This document shows, in pieces, positions 56,603 through 64,000 of a stretch of DNA of 64,000 nt; the first letter of the stretch is position 1, and the number at the start of each line of letters is the position of its first letter. The DNA comes from Aureococcus anophagefferens (taxonomy: Eukaryota > Sar > Pelagophyceae > Pelagomonadales > Pelagomonadaceae). A model generated the notes under the pieces. That model worked only from the letters and a program-made list of their open reading frames with translations. It was not told where the DNA came from and ran no database searches. The stretch covers positions 2,706,821 to 2,770,820 of the forward strand of contig NW_008705562.1 of the NCBI RefSeq assembly GCF_000186865.1. The letters are read 5' to 3'. A program made the position numbers and the translations under genes.

Positions 56603-59600
56603 CTACGCGTCGAACGCGTCCCGGGGCTTGGGCAGCGCGTCGGGCTCGTGGATGGGCAGGTGGCCGAAGGGCAGCTCGGGCGGCGCGGCGGCCGCGGCGG
56701 CGATCGCGAGGCCCGGGATGGCCACGGCGCCGCCCGGCGGCAGCCCGAAGTCGACGACGGTGTCCAGGCCCCGGGGCGCGGCGCCGAAGGTCGGCGGCGG
56801 GCCCCGGGCCGGCGGCGGCGGCAGCTTGAGGGGCGCGGCGTGCCACGTCACGGGCGGCGGCGGCGCGGCGGCCGGCGNNNNNNNNNNNNNNNNNNNNNNN
56901 NNNNNNNNNNNNNNNNNNNNNNNNNNNNNNNNNNNNNNNNNNNNNNNNNNNNNNNNNNNNNNNNNNNNNNNNNNNNNNNNNNNNNNNNNNNNNNNNNNNN
57001 NNNNNNNNNNNNNNNNNNNNNNNNNNNNNNNNNNNNNNNNNNNNNNNNNNNNNNNNNNNNNNNNNNNNNNNNNNNNNNNNNNNNNNNNNNNNNNNNNNNN
57101 NNNNNNNNNNNNNNNNNNNNNNNNNNNNNNNNNNNNNNNNNNNNNNNNNNNNNNNNNNNNNNNNNNNNNNNNNNNNNNNNNNNNNNNNNNNNNNNNNNNN
57201 NNNNNNNNNNNNNNNNNNNNNNNNNNNNNNNNNNNNNNNNNNNNNNNNNNNNNNNNNNNNNNNNNNNNNNNNNNNNNNNNNNNNNNNNNNNNNNNNNNAC
57301 GAGGGGCTGGGGCGTCGGGGGCAGCCCGAAGAAGGCGTCGGGCACCCCCGGCTCGCTCGCGGTCCGCGGCGGCGGCGGCGCCTTCGCGGGCGCCGCCGCG
57401 GGCCGCCGCGGCGGCTCCGGCGCCGTCGCCGCGCGCTCGCGCGGCGGCGCCGGGGGCGGCAGCACCTCGGGCTTCGGCGGCGACGGCGCGGGGCCGAAGA
57501 GGTCCGCGGCGCAGCGCAGCGCGGGCTCCGGCGCCGCGGGGTCCGGGTCGGGCTCCGGCTCGCCAAAGAGCCCCGCGGCGGACCGCGGCGCGTCCGGCGG
57601 CGCGACGGGCGGCGCGCGCGGCGTCGCGGGGAGCCCCGCGAGGGCGCAGAGGTCCGCCGTCGACGGCGCCTCCTCCGCGAGCGCGCGGAGGTCCGCCGCC
57701 GACGGCGCGTCGTCCCCGTCGTCCGCCGGCGCGGCCTCCGGGAGCTCCGCGCGCGCCGCGGCCGGCTCCGGCGTCGGTTCGGGGACCGCCACGGACGACA
57801 CGGGCGCGGCGGGCTCCGACGCGAGGCCCTTGAGGCGCTCGCCCTCGAGCCGCGCGGCCTCGAGCTTGGACCGGAGCGCGTCCATCTCGTCCTCCTGCTC
57901 CACGAGCTGGTCGTGGATCTTCGAGTTGCGCCGCTTGAAGGCGTCGAGGTCGATGGGCGCCGCCGGCGGCGTCGACGCGGACCGCGGCCGCCGCGGCGTG
58001 TCGCGCTTCGGCGCGTCCGCGGGCGTCTCGGCGACGCGCGTCGGCGACGGCTCCGAGTCGTCGAGCGCCGCCGCGGCCTCGGCCTCGAGCCGCGCGACGA
58101 GCGCGTCGGCCTCCGCGGCCGCGCGCGCCTCCGCCGCCGTCTCCGCCGCCGCGGCCTCGGCCGCCGCGGCCTGCTCCGCCGCGCGCGCCTCCGCGTCGGC
58201 GCGCGCGCGCGCCTCGGCCTCGAGGCGCGCGGCCTCGGCGGCGTTGGCCTCGGCCTCGGCCTCGAGCGCCGCGACGCGCGCCCGCAGCCGCGCGACCTCG
58301 GCGGCCTCGGCGTCCGCGCGCGCGCGCGCCTCCGCCGCGTCCGCCTCGGCCTTTTCGCGCGCGGCCGCCGCGGCCGAGGCCTCGGCCTCGGACGCCTCGC
58401 GCGCCTCGAGCGCCGCCGCGGCGTCCGCCTCGGCCCGTTCGCGCGCCGCGGCCTCCGCCGCGGCGTCCGCCTCGGCCCGTTCGCGCGCCGCGGCCTCCGC
58501 CGACGCTTCGGCTTCGGCCCGCTCGCGCGCCGCGGCCTCCGCCGAGGCTTCGGCTTCGGCCTTTTCGCGCGCCGCGGCTTCCGCCTCGGCGACGGCCCGC
58601 GCCTCGGCCGCCTCGCTTGCCGCCGCGGCTTCCGCCTCGGCCCTCGCTTCCGCCTCGGCTTCGGCCTTGGCCGCGGCCTCGGCCTCGGCCGCCTCGCGCG
58701 CGAGGTCCTCGGCCGCGGCCTCGAGCACGGCGTCGGCGACGTCGCCCGCCGCGCGCGCGAGGCCCGCCGCGCGCGCCTCGTCGAGGCCCTCGTCGAGCGC
58801 CGCGGCGACGAGGGCCTCGACGACGGCGTCGCCGCAGTCCTCGACGGTCCGCTCCGTGCCGAGGTCCTCGAGCGCGGTCTCGACGACCGTCGCGCAGATG
58901 TCGTCCGCGAGGCACGCGTAGCACGCCGCCTCCTCCGCCTCGATGTCGTCGGTGGCGTCGCTCAGAGCGCTTTTCACGATCTCATTTGCCAGGCTTTCGT
59001 AGCAGGCTTCGGCGAGAGCTTCGTGCTCGGCTTCGATGTCGTCCGTCGCGCTCGACAGGGCGCTTTGCACAATTTCATCGGCGACACTTTCGTAGCAGGC
59101 TTCGGCGAGAGCTTCGTGCTCGGCTTCGATGTCGTCCGTCGCGCTCGACAGGGCGCTTTGCACAATTTCATCGGCGACACTTTCGTAGCACGCGTCCGCG
59201 AGCGCCTCGTGCTCGGCTTCGAGGTCGTCCGTCGCGCTCGACAGGGCGCTTTGCACGATTTCATCCGCGAGGCTTTCGTAGCACGCGTCCGCGAGCGCCT
59301 CGTGCTCGGCTTCGAGGTCGTCCGTCGCGCTCGTCAGAGCGCTTCGCACGATTTCATCGGCGACACCTTCGTAGCAGGTCTCCGCCAGAGCCTCGCGCTC
59401 GGTTTCCAGATCCTCCGTCGCGTCGTCGAGGGCGCTCCGGACGATGTCCTCGGCGACGACGTCGTAGAGGACCCGCGCCGCGCCGTCGGCGGCGCCGCCC
59501 GCGCCCTGGGCCTCCTCCTCGAGCGCGGCCTCGGCGAGGAGGTCGTCGAGGAGGTCGTCGCCGTCGTCGTCGTCGGGCGACCGCGGCCGCGAGTCCTCCT

Positions 59601-59904
59601 CGCCCGAGTCGTCGTGCGCCGCGAGGTCTTGCGGGCTGAGGATGGGGATGCCGCCGCCGTCGCCGCACGCGCCGCCGTCGGGCGCCGCCGCGCCGCCGAA
59701 GGGCGAGTCGAAGAAGCCCGGGTCCGGCGACGCCGCCGCGCCGCGCGCGCAGGCCGCGTCGCCGCCGGCGTCGTCGGCGCCGCGCGCCGCCTCCTCCGCG
59801 GCGGCCTCGTCCTCGAGCAAGTCGTCGAGCAAGTCGTCGACGAGCTCGTCGCTCCGGCCGTCGTCGGAGCCCTCGAGGGCCGGCGCGTCGCACGCCGACG
59901 CCAT
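56603..59904 (-). CDS. Alanine-rich repeat and coiled-coil protein (interrupted by N gap)
   Basis: Not recognised. The ATG at 59904 starts MASACDAPALEGSDDGRSDE. An acidic N-terminus is followed by five to six copies of a 31-residue helix repeat (CYESVADEIVQSALSSATDD then IEAEHEALAEA), then a very long Ala/Glu/Arg coiled coil (AEAEASAEAAARERAEAEAS) and a short conserved-looking stretch (FKRRNSKIHDQLVEQEDEMD). A Pro-rich C-terminus is broken by 421 N. The sequence on the other side of the gap continues Pro/Ala-rich and ends HEPDALPKPRDAFDA. Frame across the gap cannot be checked, because the N count is probably only an estimate. A scaffold role is inference. Confidence 0.65.
56878..57298. other. 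Assembly gap (421 N)
   Basis: Undetermined bases inside the Pro-rich C-terminal part of the repeat protein. The flanks are extremely GC-rich with short CCG/GGC-type repeats, the likely reason the assembly failed here. Confidence 0.99.
58995..59180. repeat. 93-bp tandem repeats
   Basis: Two essentially identical 93 bp units (from 58995 and 59088), within a longer run of diverged units (about 58900-59450). Each encodes one 31-residue helix repeat. Their identity suggests very recent amplification. Confidence 0.85.
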
Positions 59905-60032
59905 CCGCGTCGCGTCCGACGGCGCGCGCGCGGTGTTCCAGTGCCCGACTATGTACGCTGCCCCGGGAATCCGTTCCAGCGTCCCGTTTCGGCTAACGTT
60001 GAAGCTGCTTGCGAAACCCCACAAAAAGGAGC

Positions 60033-60944
60033 CTACCAGCCCGGTCTTAGGTCGCCGCCGCTGTCCGCCTCGCGCGCGTGGTCCGACGCGAAGGAGCTCA
60101 CGAAGACCGTGTGGTCGTCGAGGTTGAGCGTCGCGTGCCACCAGAGCGGCGGGAAGTAGAGCAGCTCCCCCGGCCCGAGGACGCAGTCGTGGGCCGGCAA
60201 GTCGGCGCCGCGCAGCGTCGGCAGCACGTCGTCGACCCAGCGCCGCGTCGGCCCGTCGGGGTCGAAGCCCGGCGGCGCCGCGTCGCCCGGCGGGTAGAGG
60301 ATCCACCGCTTCCGGCCGTGGAGCACCTCGCCGAAGCCGCTGCCGTGCGTGTGGAAGCTCACGCCGCTGCGCGCGCCGGCGAGGCCGAAGGACGCGGCAA
60401 AGGCGTCGCGCGCGCACCACGCGCCGCCGCAGGCCGGGTGCGCGTACGACTCGACGAGGGCCTCGAGCGCGGCGTCGAACTGGGGGCCGAAGAGGTAGTA
60501 GGACTCGTTCGCGGCCGCGTCCGACGCGTGGCGCGGCACGTGGTCCTCGACGTAGGCCCGCAGGGTCGTCGCCAGCTCGTGCTCGCTGTAGCTGTTGCTG
60601 CTCGTGAGGACGACGCGCGACTCGCCGAGGCGCTCGAGGAGCGGCGCGCGCGCGGTCCGCCGCCGGAAGCCGTCGTTGGCCGCGAAGGGCGCGAGCACGA
60701 CGGGCCGCGGCGGCGGCCGGCGCCAGCGCAGGGCGGCGCTCGCGGGCAGGCGCTCGAGGCCGCAGGGGTCGGCCGTGTCCGGGGTGGCGTCGCGGGACGC
60801 CCAGGCGCCGGCGGCGAGCGCTGCGGCGACGACGAGGGCCTCTTTGAGAGTGGGCGGTTTGCTCGCGGGCGCGTGCATCGAGCGCTGTTCGGCGCGTTCG
60901 TCCGGCAGCGCCGCGACGCTCGACGCAGCCTGCTTCGCCCTCAT
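60033..60944 (-). CDS. JmjC-domain protein (JMJD8-like)
   Basis: A 303-residue protein with a hydrophobic anchor near 28-45 (KEALVVAAALAAGAWAS), so probably in the secretory pathway. The cupin core has the JMJD8-like signature GVSFHTHGSGFGEVLHGRKR with WILYPPGDAAP, and then LGPGELLYFPPLWWHATLNL. The first metal motif is His-Thr-His (about 196-198) instead of HxD/E; the distal His is near 268. JMJD8 is a lumenal ER relative with a degenerate site, so hydroxylase activity here is uncertain. The ATG at 60944 is the first true start. The next minus-strand gene begins 128 bp downstream. Confidence 0.78.
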   Translation of the reverse strand: MRAKQAASSVAALPDERAEQRSMHAPASKPPTLKEALVVAAALAAGAWASRDATPDTADPCGLERLPASAALRWRRPPPRPVVLAPFAANDGFRRRTARAPLLERLGESRVVLTSSNSYSEHELATTLRAYVEDHVPRHASDAAANESYYLFGPQFDAALEALVESYAHPACGGAWCARDAFAASFGLAGARSGVSFHTHGSGFGEVLHGRKRWILYPPGDAAPPGFDPDGPTRRWVDDVLPTLRGADLPAHDCVLGPGELLYFPPLWWHATLNLDDHTVFVSSFASDHAREADSGGDLRPGW

Positions 60945-61054
60945 GCTTTGCCACAAGGCGATGTTAACCAATTATTGAAGGGGGCGTTGCCGCAAGGTGG
61001 TGTTGCATGTACACCGTATCCCCAAGGTGAGCCTCGGGGCGCTAGGGCTGCCTG

Positions 61055-63727
61055 ATGGAGGAGCCCGACGCGCCGGAGGAACCGGCGGCGCCGGACCCGG
61101 CGCCGGAGCCGGCGCCTGCGGAGGAGGCTCCGGAGGAGGAGCCGGCGCAGCCGGCGCCGGAGCCGCCCGTCGATGTCGATGGCGGCGGCGGCCTGGGCGA
61201 CGGCCTGGCCAAGTCCGTCGGGCTGGCCTTCACGGGCCCCACGCAGAACATGCAGAGCGTGTTCAAGCTCGTCTTCGACGTCGTGCAGAAGCAGCAGGTC
61301 GTCATCTCGACGCTGCGGGAGGAGGTCAACGACATGCGGGACGAGTACCCGCAGCGGCTCTCGGCGCTCGAGAACGAGGTCGCGGAGCTCAAGGTCGCGC
61401 TCGCGGACGCCGCGGCCCTCGGCGCCGCGCCGGCGCCGGCGGCGGCGCCGGAGCCGCCGCCCAAGTACAGCGTCTTCGTCGGGAACCTGCCCCTCGACGT
61501 CGACACGAACGACACGCAGTCGCTGCTCGACGACAAAACGTTCGACGACGCGACGCACGCGTCCGTCGACCCGCCCATGTCCTGCGACAAGTGGTCCTCG
61601 GCGCACCAGGTCATGCACTTCGACGACGTGTCCACGGCGGAGAAGGTCGCGGAGACGCTCGACGGCGCGGAGGTCGACCTCGGCGGCGGCCAGGAGGTGA
61701 AGGCGGCGACGGCGACGGTGCTCGGCGCGAGGCCCGAGAGCCGCTTCGAGCGGCAGATCCTCGTGCGCCACGTCAAGGGCGAGCACGCGCACAACGAGGT
61801 GCTCGCCATCGTCGACGAGTTCATCCCCGAGCCCGAGCCCTGCGACCTCGACGGCTACGGCCTCCGCCTCGTCCGGTTCCCGTCGAAGATCGAGGCGTTG
61901 AAGGCCGCGTCGGCGCTCACGGGCCTCGAGGTCGACGGGTCGAAGATCGAGGCCGGCGTCGTCGGCTCCGTCGACGAGGTCCGGACCCTCTACAGGGCGC
62001 TCCACGACCTCGTGCCCCTCGACGAGGCCACGCGGCACCGGACGATCGTCGTCTCGTCCGCGTCCGCGGACGCCGAGGTGAGCTCCTACACGCTGGGCCT
62101 CGAGTTCGACGACGTCGCCGAGGCGAAGCTGGCGCCGGCGCCCGCGGGCACGTTCCAGATCGGCCGCGTGACCTTCAACTCGGACGCGGGCTTCGAGAAG
62201 GGCCGCGCGGTTTTAGACGCGGGCCTCCGCATGGGCGGGTCGTCCGTGAGCGGGCTGGCCATCGAGCTGCCGCTGGCGGAGGTGCTCCAGAAGCGCGTCG
62301 CCTTGTTGTCGGACACGCTCGACGAGCTCGTCCAGCCCCAGCTGAAGCAGGCGACGGCGACCGTCGAGGTCCACGACCGCAAGCTCGAGGAGGAGCGCGA
62401 GGCCGTGCTGGCGCTGCACGTGCGCCTCGACGCCATCGAGGAGATCGCGCGCGCGTTGGACGCCAAGCCCAAGCACCGCGAGGGCGCGGACCAGGGCCTC
62501 GTCGACGACCTCGTGACGCGCGTCGACGCCGTCGAAAACCGGCTCGACAAGGTCGAGCGGCGCGACCCGGGCGAGTCGCGGCCCGTCGAGGTCGCGCCGG
62601 CGGGCGGCGGGCCCGACGCGGGCGAGCTCGCGTCGACGGTCACCGAAACCATCATGGCCGAGCTCGAGCGCATCGGTCTGTTGGTCGCGAAGGAGTCGGA
62701 GACGATCGGCCGCGTCTACGAGGTCAGCGACGAGTGCCTCGCGTCGACGGCCATCAAGCACGTCGACGACCTGAAGAAGACCGTGTCGGCCCACTCGGAG
62801 GAGCTCAAGGACGCGCTCGCCAAGCTCGCGGCGAAGCTCGGCAAGGACGAGTTCGCCGCGCTCTGCGAGCGGCACGGCGACGCCGACAACCCGCTCCGGC
62901 CCATCTTCGCCTACATGCGGTCCCTCGTGAGCCCGCTCGAGGAGCACAAGGCGGACCGCAAGGAGCTCGACGCGCGCATCGTCGGCCTCGACACGATCGT
63001 CACCGCGCGCTACGAGGAGGCGCTCGCGTCGGAGCGGAAGCGGACGTTGAAGTTGTTCGCGGACGTCAACTCCAACATGGACCTCGTCGTGGGCAAGGTC
63101 GACGTCGCCGAGCGCGACGTCGCGGCCATGAAGCAGCAGTTGCTAAACGACAAGCTCGCGCTCCACGTCGCGGCGCAGAAGGTCGTCGACGACGACATCA
63201 ACGGCAAGATCGACGCGCAGCACGAGACGCTCAAGAAGATGGAGGACGCCCTCGAGGACGCGCTCAAGGCGCTGGAGGGCACGCCCAACGAGACGACGGT
63301 GCGCGCCATGCTCAGCAGCCTCCAGGACCGCATCGTGTCCAAGCTCGGCGGCGCGAACGCGGCTCTTTCGGGCGAGATCGCGTCGATGAAGCGCGAGCTG
63401 CCGCGCAAGGTCGCGCGCGAGGACGTGCTCCGCATGCTCGCCAAGGGCATCCGCGAGGTCTCGGAGAAGCTCAAGTCGCCCGACGACGCCATGATGGTCG
63501 GCCGCGTGCCCTACCGGTGCATCGCGTGCAACAACACCTCGGGCATGCACGACAAGCAGGCCGCCAAGGTCGTCCACGCGGGCCTGAGCCCCGTGTCCGC
63601 GACGCTGCCGCCGGACGCGCGGGGGCACCACCCCGTCATCGTCCAGGCGGCCTACTCGACGGGCCGCGCGGGCGCGCTCCGCCCGCTCCAGCGCCAGGGG
63701 CCCGCGGGCATCCCCGTGTCGCGCTAG
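61055..63727 (+). CDS. QRICH2/DUF4795-like coiled-coil protein
   Basis: 890 residues. The N-terminus is Pro/Ala/Glu-rich. The first 130 residues include a coiled coil (MQSVFKLVFDVVQKQQVVIS), then one or more RRM-like folds (about 137-300; KYSVFVGNLPLDVDTNDTQS) and long coiled coils (about 410-800). The C-terminal region resembles DUF4795 of QRICH2, a flagellar protein: ELPRKVAREDVLRMLAKGIR, then a PYRCIACNN zinc-knuckle-like motif near 820. The ATG at 61055 is the first in frame. The last 12 codons and the stop are inside a tandem duplication that continues downstream. Ciliary function is inferred from DUF4795 similarity. Confidence 0.68.
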   Translation: MEEPDAPEEPAAPDPAPEPAPAEEAPEEEPAQPAPEPPVDVDGGGGLGDGLAKSVGLAFTGPTQNMQSVFKLVFDVVQKQQVVISTLREEVNDMRDEYPQRLSALENEVAELKVALADAAALGAAPAPAAAPEPPPKYSVFVGNLPLDVDTNDTQSLLDDKTFDDATHASVDPPMSCDKWSSAHQVMHFDDVSTAEKVAETLDGAEVDLGGGQEVKAATATVLGARPESRFERQILVRHVKGEHAHNEVLAIVDEFIPEPEPCDLDGYGLRLVRFPSKIEALKAASALTGLEVDGSKIEAGVVGSVDEVRTLYRALHDLVPLDEATRHRTIVVSSASADAEVSSYTLGLEFDDVAEAKLAPAPAGTFQIGRVTFNSDAGFEKGRAVLDAGLRMGGSSVSGLAIELPLAEVLQKRVALLSDTLDELVQPQLKQATATVEVHDRKLEEEREAVLALHVRLDAIEEIARALDAKPKHREGADQGLVDDLVTRVDAVENRLDKVERRDPGESRPVEVAPAGGGPDAGELASTVTETIMAELERIGLLVAKESETIGRVYEVSDECLASTAIKHVDDLKKTVSAHSEELKDALAKLAAKLGKDEFAALCERHGDADNPLRPIFAYMRSLVSPLEEHKADRKELDARIVGLDTIVTARYEEALASERKRTLKLFADVNSNMDLVVGKVDVAERDVAAMKQQLLNDKLALHVAAQKVVDDDINGKIDAQHETLKKMEDALEDALKALEGTPNETTVRAMLSSLQDRIVSKLGGANAALSGEIASMKRELPRKVAREDVLRMLAKGIREVSEKLKSPDDAMMVGRVPYRCIACNNTSGMHDKQAAKVVHAGLSPVSATLPPDARGHHPVIVQAAYSTGRAGALRPLQRQGPAGIPVSR

Positions 63728-63860
63728 TCCTAAGGAAGCGACCGGCTTTACGCGTCGCCGATGGCGGCGTCGCCAGCGCCAGGGGCCCGCGGGCATCCCC
63801 GTGTCGCGCTAGTCCGTAAGGACGCGACCGGCGTTACGCGTCGCCGATGGCGGCGTCGAC
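63691..63860. repeat. 85-bp tandem duplication across two gene ends
   Basis: Copy 1 (from 63691) and copy 2 (from 63776) differ by a few substitutions and one inserted base. Each copy contains the last coding bases and stop of the plus-strand gene and the last codons and stop of the minus-strand gene. As a result each gene has one used and one spare terminus. Confidence 0.85.
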
Positions 63861-64000
63861 GACGGGCACGCCGAGGTACCAGGGCACGGCGAACGTGTCG
63901 TGGTCCGGCACCGCGTCCCAGCCCTCGTCCCGGCGGACGAGGGGGAGCGGCTCCGTCTGGCCGACGTAGCGGGAATAGTAGCGCACGAGGCCGAGCGCGA
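63834..64000 (-). CDS. 3' end of an unidentified gene
   Basis: The minus-strand frame ending at the TAA (63834-63836) reads ALGLVRYYSRYVGQTEPLPL, continues through DEGWDAVPDHDTFAVPWYLG and finishes VPVVDAAIGDA. This is protein-like in composition, but only about 55 residues are in the window and I do not recognise it. The 5' part lies beyond the window edge. Confidence 0.5.
   Translation of the reverse strand, partial: ALGLVRYYSRYVGQTEPLPLVRRDEGWDAVPDHDTFAVPWYLGVPVVDAAIGDA

Noticed and set aside
58900..59460. CRISPR-like array because of regular 93 bp repeats
   Set aside because: Units are coding, contiguous and without unique spacers, and the genome is eukaryotic.
1..64000. tRNA, rRNA or snRNA genes
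   Set aside because: No cloverleaf, tRNA B-box context or rRNA-like segment was noticed by eye. A covariance-model scan was not possible, so small RNAs cannot be excluded.

Overview
The window looks like nuclear DNA of a small, very GC-rich stramenopile alga, most probably a pelagophyte such as Aureococcus or a close relative. Reasons: GC is near 70% in most genes; genes are large and dense with few short introns; one gene encodes a fucoxanthin-chlorophyll-type light-harvesting protein with a plastid-type leader; ciliary and animal-like ion-channel genes are present; and three introns are recent insertions of introner elements (small intron-making DNA transposons), known from this group. There is no operon structure, and no rRNA, tRNA, CRISPR or bacterial signature. 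A run of 421 N (56878-57298) is an assembly gap.

Layout. 1-4112 (-): partial giant coiled-coil protein with a histidine every 11 residues. 4300-10898: a fused two-domain dehydrogenase, a ZIP metal transporter, a Tudor/winged-helix protein, an ankyrin protein (-) and a sulfotransferase. 10914-18997: a glutathione transferase (-), a CEP164-like centriolar protein with an embedded DUF4347-like domain, and a 2OG-Fe(II) oxygenase (-). 19164-30094: two ion channels (a cyclic-nucleotide-binding-domain channel and a four-domain EEEE calcium-type channel with a DEP domain) flanking an LRR/WW protein. 30199-36247: a nucleotide-sugar transporter, a light-harvesting protein (-), a hydroxylysine-kinase-like protein (-) and a TPR protein. 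36252-46794: membrane and coiled-coil proteins, a Band-7 protein, a secreted Ntn hydrolase (-) and a CFAP97-like ciliary protein. 47134-56576: an ankyrin protein, a TLDc protein (-), a membrane protein split by an introner, an IQM-like protein, an eEF1A lysine methyltransferase (-), a YHYH protein with four introns and an ATP-grasp protein. 56603-64000: an alanine-rich repeat protein (-), a JmjC protein (-), a QRICH2/DUF4795-like protein and the 3' end of one more gene (-).

The genes do not form one pathway. Three themes recur: cilium/centriole parts (CEP164-like, CFAP97-like, QRICH2-like), membrane signalling (two channels with unusual regulatory insertions), and repeat proteins (ANK, LRR) sitting in islands of clearly lower GC. 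Convergent genes are packed tail to tail, in two cases with stop codons touching or overlapping. The most notable result is the intron landscape. Of twelve introns placed by reading frame and homology, eight start with GC rather than GT. Three are introner insertions with inverted repeats and target-site duplications from two element families, which borrow the donor site from different positions of the duplicated target.
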